From JACCZX01 sp963791315 (GTDB lineage Bacteria > Pseudomonadota > Gammaproteobacteria > Burkholderiales > Burkholderiaceae_F), in assembly GCA_963791315.1 (NCBI GenBank), contig CAWBRQ010000002.1:434001-498000 (forward strand): DNA of 64,000 bases, written 5' to 3'. Below the pieces are notes generated by a model. It was not told where the DNA came from. It worked only from the letters and a program-made list of their open reading frames with translations, and searched no databases. This document shows positions 10,480-20,336 of this stretch, piece after piece (the first letter of the stretch is position 1; the number at the start of each line of letters is the position of its first letter). A program made the position numbers and the translations under genes.

Positions 10480-10904
10480 TGCAGCGCCACGAAGTCCGTC
10501 CCAACTGCTCCATCGATTCCTGCCAAGCGCTACTTCACGATCGGTGAGGTGAGCGACTTGTGCGGCGTCAAGCCGCATGTGCTGCGCTATTGGGAACAGG
10601 AGTTCACGCAGTTGCGCCCGGTCAAGCGGCGCGGCAACCGCCGCTACTATCAGCACCACGAAGTTCTGCTGATCCGTCGAATCCGCGAGCTGCTGTACGA
10701 GCAGGGCTTCACGATCAGCGGGGCGCGCAATCGGCTCGACGAGCATGACCAAGGCGAGCGCACGTCACCGCGCGCGGCACGGTGGCTGCAAATGACCCGG
10801 CTGCGGTCAATGGAGACGGTAAACACGTCAAGGCCGTCGACATCGCGGCATTGCACACGGAACTCACCGCAATTCGCAAGCTGCTACGAAGCGTCAGCAG
10901 ATAA
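10480..10904 (+). CDS. MerR-family transcriptional regulator downstream of ihfA, frameshifted
   Basis: A DNA-binding regulator with an N-terminal winged helix: YFTIGEVSDLCGVKPHVLRYWEQEF, then RRYYQHHEVLLIRRIRELLYEQGF and ISGARNRL. This is the short MerR-like protein often found directly after ihfA in proteobacteria; its target genes are not known from the sequence. I place the start at the ATG at 10480, with one extra base right after it (10483), which gives MSATKSVPTAPSIPAKR. A second shift near 10790 restores a tail ending in LHTELTAIRKLLRSVSR and a stop at 10902. No cysteine or metal motif is visible, so a metal sensor is unlikely. Confidence 0.82.
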
Positions 10905-10914
10905 CGCTAACGGA

Positions 10915-10920
10915 TATACT
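10915..10920 (+). promoter_or_regulatory. -10 box of the tRNA-Pro promoter
   Basis: TATACT lies 9 bases before the tRNA-Pro 5' end, in the context GATATACTGCGC. This matches the box in front of tRNA-Val in both sequence and spacing. Confidence 0.45.
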
Positions 10921-10927
10921 GCGCCGC

Positions 10928-11006
<79 letters not shown>

Positions 11007-11018
11007 AGGATTTTCGAC

Positions 11019-11060
11019 TCAGGGGAGCCGGTGTGTGCTGCGCACACACCGGCTACTTTC
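11019..11060 (+). repeat. Hairpin repeat copy 2, after tRNA-Pro; likely terminator
   Basis: TCAGGGGAGCCGG starts at 11019. From 11026 to 11054 there is a 13-bp perfect stem (AGCCGGTGTGTGC / GCACACACCGGCT) with a three-base loop, followed by ACTTTCTTT. It is 12 bases after the tRNA and 10 before surE, and has the best T-rich tail of the five copies. Confidence 0.8.
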
Positions 11061-11067
11061 TTTGGCG

Positions 11068-11840
11068 ATGCGCATTCTCGTATCCAACGATGACGGTTAC
11101 TTGGCACCCGGCCTCGCAGCGCTGGCCGATGCGATGCGCCCGCTCGGACGATGTCACCGTCGTCGCGCCGGAACAAAACAGCAGCGGTGCCAGCAACTCA
11201 CTGACGTTGCACCGGCCGCTGACGATCAGTCGGGCCGAAAATGGGTTTACGTTTATCAATGGCACGCCGAGTGATTGCGTGCACATCGCGTTGACTGGGC
11301 TGCTCGACCAGATGCCCGGATCTGATCGTTTCGGGCATCAACAACGGTCAGAACATGGGCGACGACACGATCTATTCGGGCACCGTTGCGGCGGCGATGG
11401 AAGGTTATCTGTTCGGCGTGCCCGCCATTGCATTCTCGTTGCTTGACCGAGGCTTCGAGCACCTCGATGTGGCGGCAGAGATTGCGCGCAAACTCGTTGA
11501 GCGCTATATCAGCAGGCCGATCGATGGGCCATTTCTGTTGAACGTCAACGTGCCGAGCGTGCCGCGCGATCAGATCAAAGGTATCGTCGGTACACGCTTG
11601 GGCAAGCGCCATCCGTCCGAGCCGGTAGTGCGCATGACGAATCCGCGCGGCGAACCGATTTACTGGATCGGTGCTGCCGGCCCCGCGCGCGAAGGCGGTC
11701 CAGGCACTGATTTTCATGCAACGGCATCGGGGTATGTGTCGGTCACGCCGTTGCAGATCGACCTGACACACAACGATCAACTCAAGAGCGTCAGCGACTG
11801 GCTCGCCGCGGGTCTGATCGATGACGCGCTGGGACGCTGA
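11068..11840 (+). CDS. surE: 5'/3'-nucleotidase SurE, two frameshifts
   Basis: Metal-dependent survival nucleotidase that dephosphorylates nucleoside monophosphates. It starts MRILVSNDDGYLAPGL, with the catalytic NDD and metal-binding Asp pair, followed by TVVAPEQNSSGASNSLTL and NGTPSDCVHIAL. After two one-base insertions (about 11151 and 11323) come the SGINNGQNMGDDTIYSGTVAAAMEG and LNVNVP blocks. The C-terminus matches the family length of about 250 residues. The TGA overlaps or abuts pcm, and surE-pcm-nlpD is a standard stress and envelope cluster. Confidence 0.93.
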
Positions 11841-12515
11841 ATGCGCGACGCCGGCGATCAGAACGCCGAGCGGGCTCGTCTCCGCGCGCGTGCGCGACCG
11901 CATGGTCGAGCGCGTTCGCGAACTTGGCGTTCGTGATCGCGCGTGCTCGAAGCGCTGCGCAACGTACCTCGGCATTTGTTCGTCGATGAAGCGCTCGCCA
12001 GTCGCGCGTATGAAGACACTGCACTGCCGATCGGTCATGGGCAGACGATCTCTCAGCCGTATATCGTCGCACGCACGGCCGAGCTGGCGCTCGAGGGGTT
12101 GCTCGATGCGCGCGCCGCACGAGTGCTCGAAGTCGGTACCGGGTGCGGCTACGCGGCGGCGGTGCTGGCGCAACTCTTCGGTGAGGTCGTCAGCGTCGAG
12201 CGCCTGCGTGCATTGCATGAGAAGGCGCGCGAAAACCTGAGGCCACTGCGCCTGTCCAACGTGCGGCTAATACTTGGCGATGGTGCGTTGGGTGTACCCA
12301 CGACAGCGCCGTACGAGTCCATTGTTGCCGCCGCGGCTGGTGATGAAATTCCACCCGCCTGGATCGAACAGTTGAAAGTCGGGGGCCGCATCGTGGCGCC
12401 GCTGGGTACTTGGAACCAGCAGTTGACGATTGCAGTCAAGGGTGCCGACGGAGGCGTGCAAGAGAGCCGCAAGGAGCCGGTACGCTTCGTGCCGTTGCGA
12501 GGCGGCGTCGCATGA
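11821..12515 (+). CDS. pcm: Protein-L-isoaspartate O-methyltransferase, one frameshift
   Basis: SAM-dependent repair enzyme that methylates isoaspartyl residues in aged proteins. The N-terminal part SGLVSARVRDRMVERVRELGVRD is in one frame, and the rest (LEALRNVPRHLFVDEALASRAYED, the GHGQTISQPY block, and the SAM site VLEVGTGCGYAAAVLAQL) is in another, joined by a missing base near 11941. The start at 11821 overlaps surE by 20 bases; an ATG at 11841 is possible only if another indel is assumed. The stop overlaps the nlpD ATG (ATGA), showing translational coupling. Confidence 0.92.
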
Positions 12516-13430
12516 GGGTTTGGATGGATAGCAAGTTGATCGTCAAATGGTGCGCGCTGCTGCCGTTGCTGGCAGTAGCGGCATGTTCGAGCCAGCGACC
12601 GGCTCCGGTAGTGGATCGTTCAGGGCGCAGTCCTACCGCGACCGCGCCGACGGCTGCCTCCACGGTTGTGCGCATCAGCCAAGGATGGCATCTACATTGC
12701 GCAGCGAGGCGATACGCTTCAGAACGTTGCAGTCGGCATTCGGCGTCGATGCGAAAGACCTCGCGCGCTGGAACGGTATCGACCCGCCCGGAGTCCTGAT
12801 CCCGGGACAGACGCTGCGCGTAACGCCGCCGGCGGAGGTCGCAACGGTAAGCCCGATCACCGGCAGCGGTCAGGCTGAGGTTCGGCCGCTGCCGCCGCCA
12901 GGCGCATCGGTACCGGGAGCGCCCGCCCCATTGCCACCTGCGGTGGCACCCCCGACCGGGACGCCCCGACCGGGACACCACCAAGCGGGACACCTCCGGC
13001 GGCAACGTTGCCGCCCGCAGTTCCGGCTACGCCGGAGCCGTCACGCGCTCCGTCCGCCTCGCTGCCTTGGATTTGGCCGACTCCCGGCAAAGTCATCGAG
13101 ACCTTCGACGATCCGCGCAACAAGGGGATCGATATCGCGGGCAACGAAGGTGCACCGGTGCACGCTGCAGCCGATGGTGAAGTCGTCTACGTCGGCAGTG
13201 CAGTGCGCGGCTATGGAAATCTAGTGATCGTGCGCCATAGCGACGACTTCATCACCGCGTACGCACACAACCGGAAAGTGCTGGTCGCGGAGAAGCAATC
13301 GGTCAAGCGCGGACAGCCGATCGCCGAGCTTGGGCGCTCGGATGCAGACCGTCCGAAGTTGCACTTTGAAATTCGTCATCAGGGCAAACCGGTCGATCCG
13401 CTCAAGTATCTGCCTGCAAGATCGCAGTGA
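12512..13430 (+). CDS. nlpD: NlpD-like lipoprotein, LysM plus M23 domain, frameshifted
   Basis: Envelope lipoprotein that activates septal amidases in the NlpD/EnvC manner. The signal peptide ends in the lipobox VAAC (LLPLLAVAACSS). A LysM peptidoglycan-binding domain follows (GIYIAQRGDTLQNVA..., LARWNGID, IPGQTLRV), then a long proline/threonine linker with GTPP-type repeats, then an M23/LytM domain (WIWPTPGKVIETFDDPRNKGIDIAG ... VIVRHSDDFITAYAHN ... LHFEIRHQGKPVDPLKYL). The canonical HxxxD metal site reads KGIDIAG here, so the domain is probably a non-enzymatic regulator. Shifts lie at about 12677, 12740 and 12970. The start overlaps pcm. Confidence 0.88.
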
Positions 13431-14216
13431 CGCCGGTTCTGGTCTTCGATATCGAGACGATCCCCGACGTCGAGGGGCTGCGGCGACTACGTGCCGAGTG
13501 GCGCGACTTGGCTGATGCGGAAGTGGCCGAGTGCGCATTCGAAGAGCGCCGCGGCGGCAAAGGCGGCGGCGACTTTCTGCCGCTTTACCTGCAGCGAATC
13601 GTTGCCATCTCGTGCGTGCTGCGCAACGACGCGGGGTTCCGAGTCGGCTCGATCGGTGCTGCGCGCGATTCCGAAGCGGCGCTGATTCAGAGTTTCTTTG
13701 GAATGATCGACCGGCACACGCCGCAGCTGGTGAGTTGGAACGGCAGTTGTTTTGACCTTCCGGTGCTGCACTATCGAGGTCTGCTTGCCGGAGTTTCGGC
13801 AGAGCGCTACTGGGAGCTCGGCGCTGACGACCCGCGATTTTCGCTACAACAACTACATCGGCCGCTATCACACGCGCCATATCGACTTGATGGACGTGCT
13901 TGCGATGTATCAGTCGCGCGCCAGTGCGCCGCTGGACGTGTTATCGAAGCTGGCCGGCTATCCCGGCAAGCTCGGCATGGACGGTAGTCAGGTGTGGCAG
14001 GCGTATCGCGAGGGGCAGATCGAGCAGATCAGAAGTTATTGCGAAACCGACGTTGTCAACACCTACCTGCTGTTCAACCGCTTTCAGAAAATGCGCGGCG
14101 CGTTAGACGGCCCGCAGCATGCCGCCGAAGAGGCGCTCGTGCGCGATTCGCTGCAGCGGCTGCCTGCAGCGCACTGGCGCGAGTATCTCGACGCGTGGCC
14201 CGCTGCGGTTGTCTAG
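13427..14216 (+). CDS. PolB-like 3'-5' exonuclease (DEDDy), one frameshift
   Basis: Predicted ribonuclease H-fold exonuclease of the PF10108 type, related to the proofreading domain of DNA polymerase B. The exonuclease motifs are clear: VLVFDIETIPD (ExoI), QLVSWNGSCFDLPVLHYR (ExoII, NGxxFDxP) and SYCETDVVNTYLLF (ExoIII). One extra T near 13840 shifts the frame within PRFRYNNYIGRYH. The GTG start overlaps the nlpD stop by 4 bases, and the TAG stop overlaps the rlmD GTG by 1 base, so the three are tightly coupled. The substrate is unknown. In relatives rpoS usually occupies the nlpD-rlmD interval. Confidence 0.85.
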
Positions 14217-15578
14217 TGAGCGGCGAACAGTTCGAAGTCGAAATCGAGTCGCTGGACCAGGATGGCCGCGGCGTTGCACATCGTGACGGCAAGGCGGTCT
14301 TCATCGAAGGCGCTCTTCCCGGCGAGCGCGTTGTCTACGAACGGTACCGACAGAAAGCGCGCTACGAAACCGGCCGCGCAATTTCGATCGAGCGCGAGTC
14401 TGCGATGCGAGTGCGCCCACGCTGCCCGCACGCCGGACTGCATGTAGGCGCGTGCGGTGGCTGCTCGATGCAGCATATCGACGCGCGCGCGCAGGTCGCG
14501 TTGAAGCAGCGGGTGTTGGAGGACACGCTGTGGCATCTGGGACGAGTACGGCCAAAGATGATGCTGCGGCCGATCGAAGGTCCTGCCTGGGGCTATCGGC
14601 ATCGCGCTCGAATGGCCGTGCGTTACGTCGCGAAGAAGAGCGGCGTCTTGGTGGGCTTTCACGAACGTGCAAGCAGCTACGTGGCGGACATTCGCCAGTG
14701 CGAAGTGCTGCCGAAGAAGGTCAGCGATCTACTGTTGCCGCTGCGCGATCTTGTGCTATTCATTGACGCTGCACGAGCGATTGCCGCAGATCGAACTGGC
14801 AGTCGGATCGGTGCGAGATCGCAGTGCGGTGATGTTGGTGTTTCGGGTGCTGCAGCCACCGACCGCCGAAGACTGCAGGCTGCTGCGCGAATTCGGAGCC
14901 GCACACACCGTCGACATCTGGCTGCAACCCGCTGGGCCGGATTCGGCGGCGCCACTCGATCGCGACCAGGCGCAGCGGTTGGAACTGCGGCTGCCCGAGT
15001 TCAAGGTCGCCCTGCCTTTTTCTCCAACCGATTTCACGCAGGTTAATCATCGCGTCAACGAAGTGCTGGTGTCGCGCGTGACACGGCTGCTCGCGCCGCA
15101 GCCGAGCGATGTCGTCGCCGATTTCTTCTGCGGCCTCGGTAACTTCACGCTGCCGCTGGCCACGCTCGCGAAAACAGTTGTCGGCCTCGAAGGCAGTGCA
15201 TCGCTGGTCGAGCGCGCGCGCATTGCTGCGGACAGCAATGGACTCACGGACCGCACACGGTTCGAGGCTCGCAACCTGTTCGATTTCACGCTCGACGACT
15301 GGCACGCGCTGGGTGGGCGATATGGCAGTGTCAACAAGGTGCTGATCGATCCGCCGCGTGAGGGTGCGTTGGCACTCGCGCAGGTTCTGGCGGCGTCGCC
15401 CGAGAACGCGATAGCGACGCGCGTGGTCTACGTCTCCTGCAACGTCGGGACGCTGGCTCGCGACTGCGGGGTTATGGTGAGTCAGGGTGGATGGACCTTG
15501 CGCGCGGCGGGTGTCGTCAATATGTTTCCGCACACGTCGCATGTCGAGTCGATCGCGGTCTTGGAGCGGGAACCGTAG
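14216..15578 (+). CDS. rlmD: 23S rRNA (uracil-1939-C5) methyltransferase RlmD, one frameshift
   Basis: SAM-dependent RNA methyltransferase with an iron-sulfur cluster. It has a TRAM domain at the N-terminus (FEVEIESLDQDGRGVAHRDGKAVFI), the cluster cysteines in CPHAGLHVGACGGCSMQH plus the later RQCEVLP, and the SAM fold VVADFFCGLGNFTLPLA. The catalytic VSCNVGTLARDC block and the C-terminal SHVESIAVLER complete it. The cluster loop has three more residues between the first two cysteines than E. coli RlmD (CPHAGLHVGAC against CPHFGVC). An insertion near 14760 splits the gene. Start is GTG at 14216, overlapping the previous stop. Confidence 0.92.
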
Positions 15579-15652
15579 CCCGAAACCGGTGCGCTGCGTG
15601 TTAACATTTCGCGCTAACTAGCGTCACGCAAGTCTTTCATTTGTCGAGCTTT

Positions 15653-15670
15653 TTGGTTGCTCGTAACCAA
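15653..15670 (+). promoter_or_regulatory. Inverted repeat in the ndk leader
   Basis: TTGGTT-GCTCGT-AACCAA is a perfect 6-bp inverted repeat, flanked on the left by TTT and on the right by CAAAAA, so it could extend to a longer hairpin. It lies 36 bases before the ndk ATG, in a 127-base gap after rlmD that otherwise shows no gene. It could be an operator or leader hairpin. Confidence 0.35.
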
Positions 15671-15705
15671 CAAAAATCGCAACAAAAAGGGGAAAAGGTC
15701 AGCGC

Positions 15706-16131
15706 ATGGCGGTGGAACGAACATTGTCGATCATCAAACCCGATGCCGTAGCCAAGAACGTCATCGGACGGATCTACTCTCGCTTCGAACAGAGCGGCTT
15801 GAAAGTGATTGCAGCGAAAATGGTGTCGCTGTCGCGCGCCGAAGCAGAGGGGTTCTACGCCGTGCATCGCGGGCGGCCGTTTTTCAACGACCTGGTGACG
15901 TTCATGGCCTCGGGACCGGTGATGGTGCAGGTACTCGAAGGCAACGACGCCATCGCAAAGAATCGCGAGCTGATGGGTGCAACCGATCCGAAGAAGGCGG
16001 CTGCCGGCACGATCCGCGCGGATTTCGCCGACAGCATCGATGCCAACGCCGTGCATGGCTCGGACAGCGCTGCAACGGCGAAGGTCGAGATCGAATACTT
16101 CTTTGCGCAGATGAATCTCTATTCACAATAA
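15706..16131 (+). CDS. ndk: Nucleoside diphosphate kinase
   Basis: Transfers the gamma phosphate between nucleoside triphosphates and diphosphates through a phosphohistidine. The 141-residue frame is intact and starts MAVERTLSIIKPDAVAKNVIG. The catalytic histidine is in NAVHGSDSAATAKVEIEYFF, and RGRPFFNDLVTFMASGPV is also canonical. It lies 11 bases before rlmN, in the conserved ndk-rlmN-pilF-rodZ-ispG-hisS order. Confidence 0.97.
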   Translation: MAVERTLSIIKPDAVAKNVIGRIYSRFEQSGLKVIAAKMVSLSRAEAEGFYAVHRGRPFFNDLVTFMASGPVMVQVLEGNDAIAKNRELMGATDPKKAAAGTIRADFADSIDANAVHGSDSAATAKVEIEYFFAQMNLYSQ

Positions 16132-16142
16132 GCTCGCTTACG

Positions 16143-17216
16143 ATGCCGCGCACAAACCTGCTCGATTTCGACGCTGCCCAATTGGCGGCGTATGTGCAGT
16201 CGCTCGAAGAAAAGCCGTTCCGTGCGAGGCAATTGTTGCGTTGGATTCACCGACGCGGTGCGCGCGATTTCGATGTCATGTCGGACCTTGCGAAGTCGCT
16301 GCGAGCGAAGCTGGTGCAGCACGCACATATCAGTGCGCCGGCAGTTCTGAGCGACGTCACGGCTGACGACGGCACGCGCAAATGGCTGCTTGATGTCGGA
16401 CTCGGCAATGCTGTCGAAGCCGTATTCATTCCGGAAGCCGATCGCGGTACGTTGTGCATCTCGACGCAGGCCGGGTGCGCGGTCAACTGCGTGTTCTGCT
16501 CGACCGGCAGGCAGGGCTTTAACCGCAATCTGACGACGGCCGAGATCATCGGCCAGTTATGGATGGCTGAGCACCTGCTGCGGACCTCCGGCACCGCTGC
16601 CAGCGACAGGGATCGCGCCATTTCCAACGTGGTCTTGATGGGGATGGGCGAGCCGCTGCAGAACTATGACGCCGTGGTACCGGCGCTGCGGTTGATGCTC
16701 GATGACAATGCCTACGGCCTGTCACGCCGCCGTGTGACGCTGTCGACCTCCGGCATGGTGCCGCTGATCGATCGTCTGGCTGCGGATTGTCCGGTTGCGC
16801 TCGCGGTGTCGCTGCATGCGTCGAACGATGCGTTGCGAGACACGCTGGTGCCGCTAAACCGGAAATACCCGCTGCGTGAGTTGCTCGCGGCATGTCGCCG
16901 CTATTTGCACGTGGCGCCACGCGATTTCATCACCTTCGAGTACGTGATGCTCGATGGCATCAACGATAGCGATCAGCATGCCGCCGAGCTGGTGGCGCTG
17001 GTTGCTGACGTGCCATGCAAGTTCAACCTGATTCCGTTCAATCCGTTCCCGCAGTCGGGATTCGAGCGCTCATCGGCGGAACGCATTCGAACTTTTGCGC
17101 AACACTTGACGGACGCCGGCATCGTCACCACCACGCGCAGAACAAGAGGTGACGATATCGACGCGGCGTGCGGCCAGCTGGCGGGCGACATTCGTGATCG
17201 AACCCGACTGCAATGA
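16143..17216 (+). CDS. rlmN: Dual-specificity RNA methyltransferase RlmN
   Basis: Radical SAM enzyme that makes m2A2503 in 23S rRNA and m2A37 in some tRNAs. The 357-residue frame is intact. The CAVNCVFCSTGRQGF block carries the CxxxCxxC cluster, NVVLMGMGEPLQNYD binds SAM, and the mechanistic C-terminal cysteine is in DDIDAACGQLAGD. I chose the ATG at 16143 (MPRTNLLDFDAAQLAAY) because a longer in-frame extension would overlap ndk. Confidence 0.96.
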   Translation: MPRTNLLDFDAAQLAAYVQSLEEKPFRARQLLRWIHRRGARDFDVMSDLAKSLRAKLVQHAHISAPAVLSDVTADDGTRKWLLDVGLGNAVEAVFIPEADRGTLCISTQAGCAVNCVFCSTGRQGFNRNLTTAEIIGQLWMAEHLLRTSGTAASDRDRAISNVVLMGMGEPLQNYDAVVPALRLMLDDNAYGLSRRRVTLSTSGMVPLIDRLAADCPVALAVSLHASNDALRDTLVPLNRKYPLRELLAACRRYLHVAPRDFITFEYVMLDGINDSDQHAAELVALVADVPCKFNLIPFNPFPQSGFERSSAERIRTFAQHLTDAGIVTTTRRTRGDDIDAACGQLAGDIRDRTRLQ

Positions 17217-17270
17217 CCGCACGACCCGCAAAGTGATTCCGTTAACGGCAAGCGCGCACTAGAGGGACCC

Positions 17271-18085
17271 ATGCAAGTACGGCTGATGATCTGGGCAACG
17301 CTGGCGTTGCTGAGCGCTGCCTGCACCACCACGACGACGACGACGACGAGCAACGATGGTTCGTCAACGATCACCAACGAGCGCTCGTCAAGGAAAGTCA
17401 GCGAGGCTGACCTTCGTAACCGTGCGCGCGCTCGCACCGATCTGGCGGGAGGCTATTACCGCAACGGCCAGCTGGCGGTAGCGCTCGATGAAGCGCGGCG
17501 CGCCGTCGCGATCGATCCGAGCTACGCCGAATGCGTACGGGTTGCTCGGTCTCATTTACATGGACATGAAAGAGCAGCGTGACGCGGAGGAAAGTTTTCA
17601 GCGCGCATTGAAACTTGACGCCGGAAACTCCGAGTTGAATAACAATTACGGCTACTTTCTGTGCAACACGGGGCGCGAGCGGGAGTCGATCGCCTACTTC
17701 AACCAGGCGCTTCGCGACCCGCTTTACCGCACGCCTGCGCGAGCGAACCAGAATGCCGGGCAGTGCCTGATGCGGATCAAGGATTACCAGGGTGCCGAAG
17801 CTTTATTTGCGCCGCTCATTCGAGCTTGATGCCGGCATGGCCGTGCCGAAATTCTTGCTGGCAAAGCTGTATCTCGCAACGAATCAGGTGGAAAAGGCCA
17901 CTTTTTATTACAACGTTCTGGCCAAGTCGATCGAGTCATCGGCCGAGAGTTTGTGGCTCGGTCTGCGCGTGGCGCGCGCCAACGCCGACCTGCGCACCGA
18001 AACTCAGCTTGCGAACGAATTGAAACAGCGCTTTCCGCAGTCACCGGAAGCCGCGGCGCTGGCGCGCGGCGACTTCGATGACTGA
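17271..18085 (+). CDS. pilF: Type IV pilus biogenesis/stability lipoprotein PilW/PilF, two frameshifts
   Basis: Outer-membrane pilotin-like TPR lipoprotein that helps PilQ secretin assembly. The signal sequence ends with the lipobox LSAAC, followed at once by a run of eight threonines encoded by an ACC/ACG tandem stretch. TPR repeats follow: LAGGYYRNGQLAVALDEARRAV, YGLLGLIYMDMKEQRDAEESF, NNNYGYFLCNTGRERESIAYF. One-base insertions near 17530 and 17802 break the frame. It overlaps rodZ by 8 bases. The threonine-repeat region could vary in length between strains. No other pilus gene is in the window. Confidence 0.88.
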
Positions 18086-19003
18086 ACAGAGTCTGATCTC
18101 CGATGCGCGCGAGTTCCCCGCGCAAACCGAGACCGACTCGAAGCCAGCGAACGCTGTGGTGGAAGCCACGGGCTACGGCGCGCGGCTCGCGGCCCAACGC
18201 GAACGTGCGGGCCTGAGCGTCACTGATGTAGCGGCCACCTTGCGTTTGCACCCGAACCAGGTGCGCGCGATCGAGCAGGAGGATCTCGCGCGACTTCCGG
18301 CGCTGGCTTATGTGCGCGGCTTCATTCGCAGTTACGCGCGCATGGTGAACGTCGATCCAGAGCCACTGCTGTCCGATCTGAACGCAAAACTGGCGCCGGT
18401 ACGCGAATCGGTCGTCGACGGTATGGCGACGGACTTCGCGGCAGCGCGTGCCGCGGGTCGTGAGCGCCTGTTTCCGCAATGGGCTCTCGGAATAGCGCTG
18501 GTGATTCTGATTGCACTCGGAGTGATTGGGTGGCAGACAACATTGAAGCCAGCACCCACGCAGCCGCAGATCGTGGTGATGCCTGCTGCCGCTGCACCCG
18601 CTGCTGCGTCGGTCGCACCTGCACCGGCTCCAGTGCCGGACACTGCGACGCCGGCTGCGACGAGCGAAACCGCTCCGGGTTCGGGTGCGGCGAACGAGCC
18701 GGTTCCAACGCCGGCCGATGTCGCGGAGCCAACCGTTAGATCAAGCGTCGCCGCGAGCGGAGCAGCGCCCACGGTTGCTGCTGCGGTTCAACGGCAACTC
18801 GTGGGCCGAAGTGACGGACCGCAACGGCAAGATCCTGTTGTCGCAGCTAAGCTCAGGCCGGCGCCGAGCATGCTCTTGACGGTGAATTGCCGCTGACTGT
18901 TGTGATCGGCGATGCCAACTTTGCATCGGTCGAAGTGCGCGGTGCGTCGTTCAATCTGCAGCCGTTTACGCGAAATAACGTTGCGCGCTTCACCATAAAG
19001 TAG
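18078..19003 (+). CDS. rodZ: RodZ-like cytoskeletal membrane protein, C-terminus frameshifted
   Basis: Membrane protein that links MreB to the wall-building complex. An N-terminal Xre-like helix-turn-helix (GARLAAQRERAGLSVTDVAATLRLHPNQVRAIEQ, with YVRGFIRSYARM) is followed by one transmembrane helix (WALGIALVILIALGVIGW, about residues 135-152). A long Ala/Pro/Thr-rich periplasmic linker comes next, then a DUF4115 domain (RFNGNSWAEVTDRNGKILLS ... PLTVVIGDANFASVEVRG). Shifts near 18780 and 18850 break the DUF4115 part. It overlaps pilF and runs into ispG with 14 bases between them. Confidence 0.88.
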
Positions 19004-19017
19004 CGCTAGAGCCATTC

Positions 19018-20333
19018 ATGAACCGGCCGGTCGAGTTCCCCAACTGCTTGCCGCAAGCTGCGACGCCCGCCGCACGGCGGCCGACGCGGCAAGTGAGAGT
19101 TTCGTGGGCCGATCACGTCGTTCGCATCGGCGGCGATGCGCCGGTGGTCGTGCAGTCGATGACCAACACCGACACGGCAGACGCGATCGCGACCGCGATC
19201 CAGGTGAAGCAACTCGCGCAGGCCGGGATCGGAGATCGTGCGGATCACGGTTAACTCGCCCGAAGCCGCTGCCGAAGTGGCGCCGATTCGCGAGCAGCTC
19301 GACAAAATGGGACTCGACGTTCCGCTGGTTGGCGATTTTCACTACAACGGACACAAGCTGCTGACACAGTTCCCGGCGTGCGCACAGGCGCTGTCCAAGT
19401 ACCGCATCAATCCCGGCAACGTCGGCCGCGGCGCGAAAGGGCGATGACAACTTCGCGCAGATGATCGAAGTCGCATGCCGTTATCGCAAGCCGGTGCGTA
19501 TCGGTGTCAACTGGGGCAGTCTCGATCAGGAGCTGCTGGCGAAGATGATGGATGAGAACGCTCTGCGCAGCCGATCCGCTCGGACGCGAAGAGCGTGCTG
19601 CGTGAAGCGCTGGTTCAGTCGGCGATTGCCAGCGCCGAGCGTGCCGAAGCGCTGGGTCTTGGCCGAGACATGATCTGCCTGTCGGCCAAGGTCAGCGGCG
19701 TGCAGGATTTGATTGCCGTTTACCGAGAGCTGTCGCGGCGCTGCGACTATCCGCTGCATCTCGGTCTGACCGAAGCCGGCATGGGCAGCAAGGGCATCGT
19801 GGCGTCGACCGCGGCGCTCGCCGTGCTTCTGCAGGAAGGAATCGGTGACACGATCCGCATTTCGCTGACACCCGCGCCCGGCGAATCGCGGACGACCGAA
19901 GTGCAGGTCGCGCAGGAAATTTTGCAGACGATTGGGCTTGCGCGCGTTTACGCCGATGGTCGTCGCGTGTCCCGGCTGCGGGCGCACCACAAGCACGTTC
20001 TTTCAGGAACTGGCTGACGACATTCAATCGTGGTTGCGCGCGCAAATGCCGCATTGGCGCGCCGATTATCCCGGCGTCGAGTCGATGAGCGTCGCGGTCA
20101 TGGGGTGCGTCGTCAATGGGCCCGGTGAAAGCAAGCACGCGAACATCGGCATCAGCCTGCCGGGGTCGGGTGAAGCTCCGGTCGCGCCGGTTTTCGTCGA
20201 CGGCGTTCGCACCGTGACCTTGAAAGGCGAGCGTATCGCGGCAGAGTTCCAGGCGATCGTCGACGACTACGTGCGCCGCACCTATTCAGCCAGTTCGGCT
20301 GTCACCGCAGCAGCAACTCCAGCGCATCATTAA
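19018..20333 (+). CDS. ispG: 4-hydroxy-3-methylbut-2-enyl diphosphate synthase, frameshifted
   Basis: Iron-sulfur enzyme of the MEP isoprenoid pathway (also gcpE). The conserved blocks are VVVQSMTNTDTADAIATAIQVKQL, EIVRITVNSPEAAAEV, VPLVGDFHYNGH, KYRINPGNVGRG, VRIGVNWGSLDQELL, GLTEAGMGSKGIVAST and the cluster cysteines in VACPGCGRTTSTFFQEL and GCVVNGPGESKHANIG. Single-base shifts at about 19231, 19441, 19575 and 19940 are needed to join these. All pieces are well conserved and the gene is essential, so the lesions are likely artefacts. Confidence 0.92.
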
Positions 20334-20336
20334 GCG

